The translations under genes were made by a program, and so were the position numbers. Under the pieces are notes generated by a model, which saw nothing but the letters and a program-made list of their open reading frames with translations, did no database searches and had not been told where the DNA came from. This document shows positions 58,586-60,000 of a DNA stretch of 60,000 nt, piece by piece (the first letter of the stretch is position 1; each line of letters begins with the position of its first letter). This DNA is from Polytrichum commune (lineage: Eukaryota; Streptophyta; Polytrichopsida; Polytrichales; Polytrichaceae): positions 9,674,001-9,734,000 of the forward strand of contig OX485804.1 in the NCBI GenBank assembly GCA_950295325.1, read 5' to 3'.

Positions 58586-59096
58586 TGTCCCCTCCCCACT
58601 TGACATTAGCAAATAACCAAAGACTTCCCTAAAACCCGGGTAAAGCTCCCTCGGTTATAGCAGACACGTCCGGCCATCCCAATGCACCTACAAGAACTTG
58701 CTCCGGAGATTTCCAAGTAGGTTTTAGTTAAGTAGCTTTCACACATGTTCATTGCTTTGTCTACCAACCAATGAATGTTGGATAGTTTTTGTCCCATCCC
58801 CAAATGCCTTAATACTTACCATCAGTTTTTGTTAATGGAGCTCCTCGTGCCCTCATAGCTAAGACTAAAAGCAACCAATCACAAGAGCGGGAGGCAACAC
58901 TTTTAGAGGTCCTACATTCTTGCCTCATGTCTATGTACGGATGGGAGGGTCGATAGTTTTAGCTTAAAACCTCCACTTTTAAGCCATGCCACATCATTTG
59001 CCAACTAGGCTCGGCACTAGATAATGTCGATGGTGTGAACACTCATTTTTAAGAACCCACTTTTAGGCTTAGCTAATGTCAAGTGAGGAGGGGGCA
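58586..59096. mobile_element. Terminal-inverted-repeat element with TAA duplication, 511 bp
   Basis: Left end TGTCCCCTCCCCACTTGACA then ttagc. Right end complementary, gctaatgtcaagtgaggagg then gggca. TAA lies on both sides (58583-58585, 59097-59099). The 3-bp TAA duplication suggests PIF/Harbinger, but the TG terminus is atypical. No coding sequence recognised. Confidence 0.68.
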
Positions 59097-59099
59097 TAA

Positions 59100-60000
59100 G
59101 CCCCTTATTCTCCGCAAACCTCTAAAACGATGGAGAATTTTCCTGAACTCTTGAACGTCGTCGGCAACAAGCGGCACGTTCATTGAAATGGGCCAGCTGG
59201 GAAAGAAGAAAAGAAGAAAGGTAACGATTTAAGAGCCGCGGCGCATCTACCTTAGAAGCGATTTAAAAGAAACTGTTGTTGCATGGAGGGGGGAGAGTTT
59301 GTTACACAAAACTCCAAAGCAACTACGGTACCCGAGGATCTTGCCCAATTTCAAAGCACTTTCCCTCCTCCTCCTCATCATCGTTGGAATCTAGCAAAAA
59401 GGGTTGTTGAGTGCCTGTGAGGAGCCAGATTCTTGAAGAGTAGCAGATAAAGATAAAGATATAAATACTACTAATAATAGTAATACAATAACAATAACAT
59501 ATTGAGTGATTGTGTACATACTCCACGTCAGTGATTGGGGAGGTTTTGGGGCATAATTGGTTGAGATTCTAGTGTTTGCAAGTCCAACCGGTTGCATGTT
59601 GACCAGGGTTCGGGAGATTTTTGAGTTCAACTAGCTAAAATCCGTCCCTTCACAACTTCTATTGGTTTTTGTTCAGGATTTGACTGGTTGCAAACACGTT
59701 GTCATTAATTTGGACCGGCCAATGTTTTTCTTTTTTTTCCTTTTCTTCTTCTTCTTCTTCTTCTTCAAAGTGCTGGCTAATTTTCTTTTCATTGTAATGA
59801 TAACCGGCCAAAAATTTGGGCATTGATAAGTAAGCCGGTTTTCCAATGTTGCAAAATTATATATGCAAACAACATACACTATTCAACAACAATGCCCAAA
59901 GAACATATCAACATACAACAACAATGATCAACAACTTATTCATAGCAAGGGTTGAACTTGAAATAACCCATCAACCAGTTGATGGCCATGGATTTACTCT
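59100..60000. other. Intergenic to the window end, with (TTC)n
   Basis: No gene seen. cctctaaaacgatgg.gaattttcctg at 59119-59144 resembles 15013-15040. 59545-59640 is the partner of 58192-58290. (TTC)n lies at about 59744-59766. Confidence 0.45.

Overview
The window is nuclear DNA of a flowering plant. It holds two ordinary intron-containing housekeeping genes with canonical GT-AG splice sites and plant-type protein sequence. One is a mitochondrial methylmalonyl-CoA epimerase-like gene (minus strand, about 1.2-3.6 kb). The other is an MRS2/CorA-type magnesium transporter of the MRS2-1 (MGT2) type (minus strand, about 22.9-28.8 kb). Almost everything else that can be explained is class II (DNA) transposon sequence. 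No tRNA, rRNA, organellar insertion or LTR/LINE reverse transcriptase was recognised.

Layout. 1-5.9 kb: epimerase gene and its upstream region, which carries an imperfect 250-bp duplication. 5.87-7.08 kb: a 1.2-kb non-autonomous hAT element with an exact 8-bp target duplication. 8-20.6 kb: a dense patchwork of miniature elements (PIF/Harbinger-like copies with TTA/TAA duplications, a CACTA-type miniature, a Stowaway, a long-arm foldback and two unclassified families). Several are nested or abutting. It also contains a decayed HARBI1-like transposase. 22.9-31.2 kb: the Mg transporter, with three separate tandem arrays in its first intron and upstream. 31.2-36.2 kb: AT-rich DNA with one short Harbinger-like element.

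36.2-45.0 kb: one large, visibly GC-rich element of 8.7 kb with degenerate terminal inverted repeats and a TAA duplication. It encodes an intact DDE transposase (605 aa, minus strand) and, converging on it, a Myb/SANT-like (trihelix-type) DNA-binding protein broken by a probable one-base frameshift. Together these make a PIF/Harbinger element. It also holds a spliced-looking, coding-like segment (43.2-43.8 kb, minus strand) that I cannot assign to any family.

45.3-60 kb: more miniature elements. These include a nearly perfect 517-bp hairpin with a TTA duplication, a 1.2-kb foldback Mutator-like element with an exact 9-bp duplication, a second Stowaway, a two-copy TA-flanked family and further members of families seen earlier. 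No protein-coding gene is convincing in the last 15 kb.

Limits: boundaries are by eye, identities are not computed, and superfamily names rest on terminal sequence plus duplication length. Spliced gene models are joined from reading frame and splice consensus, without transcript evidence.
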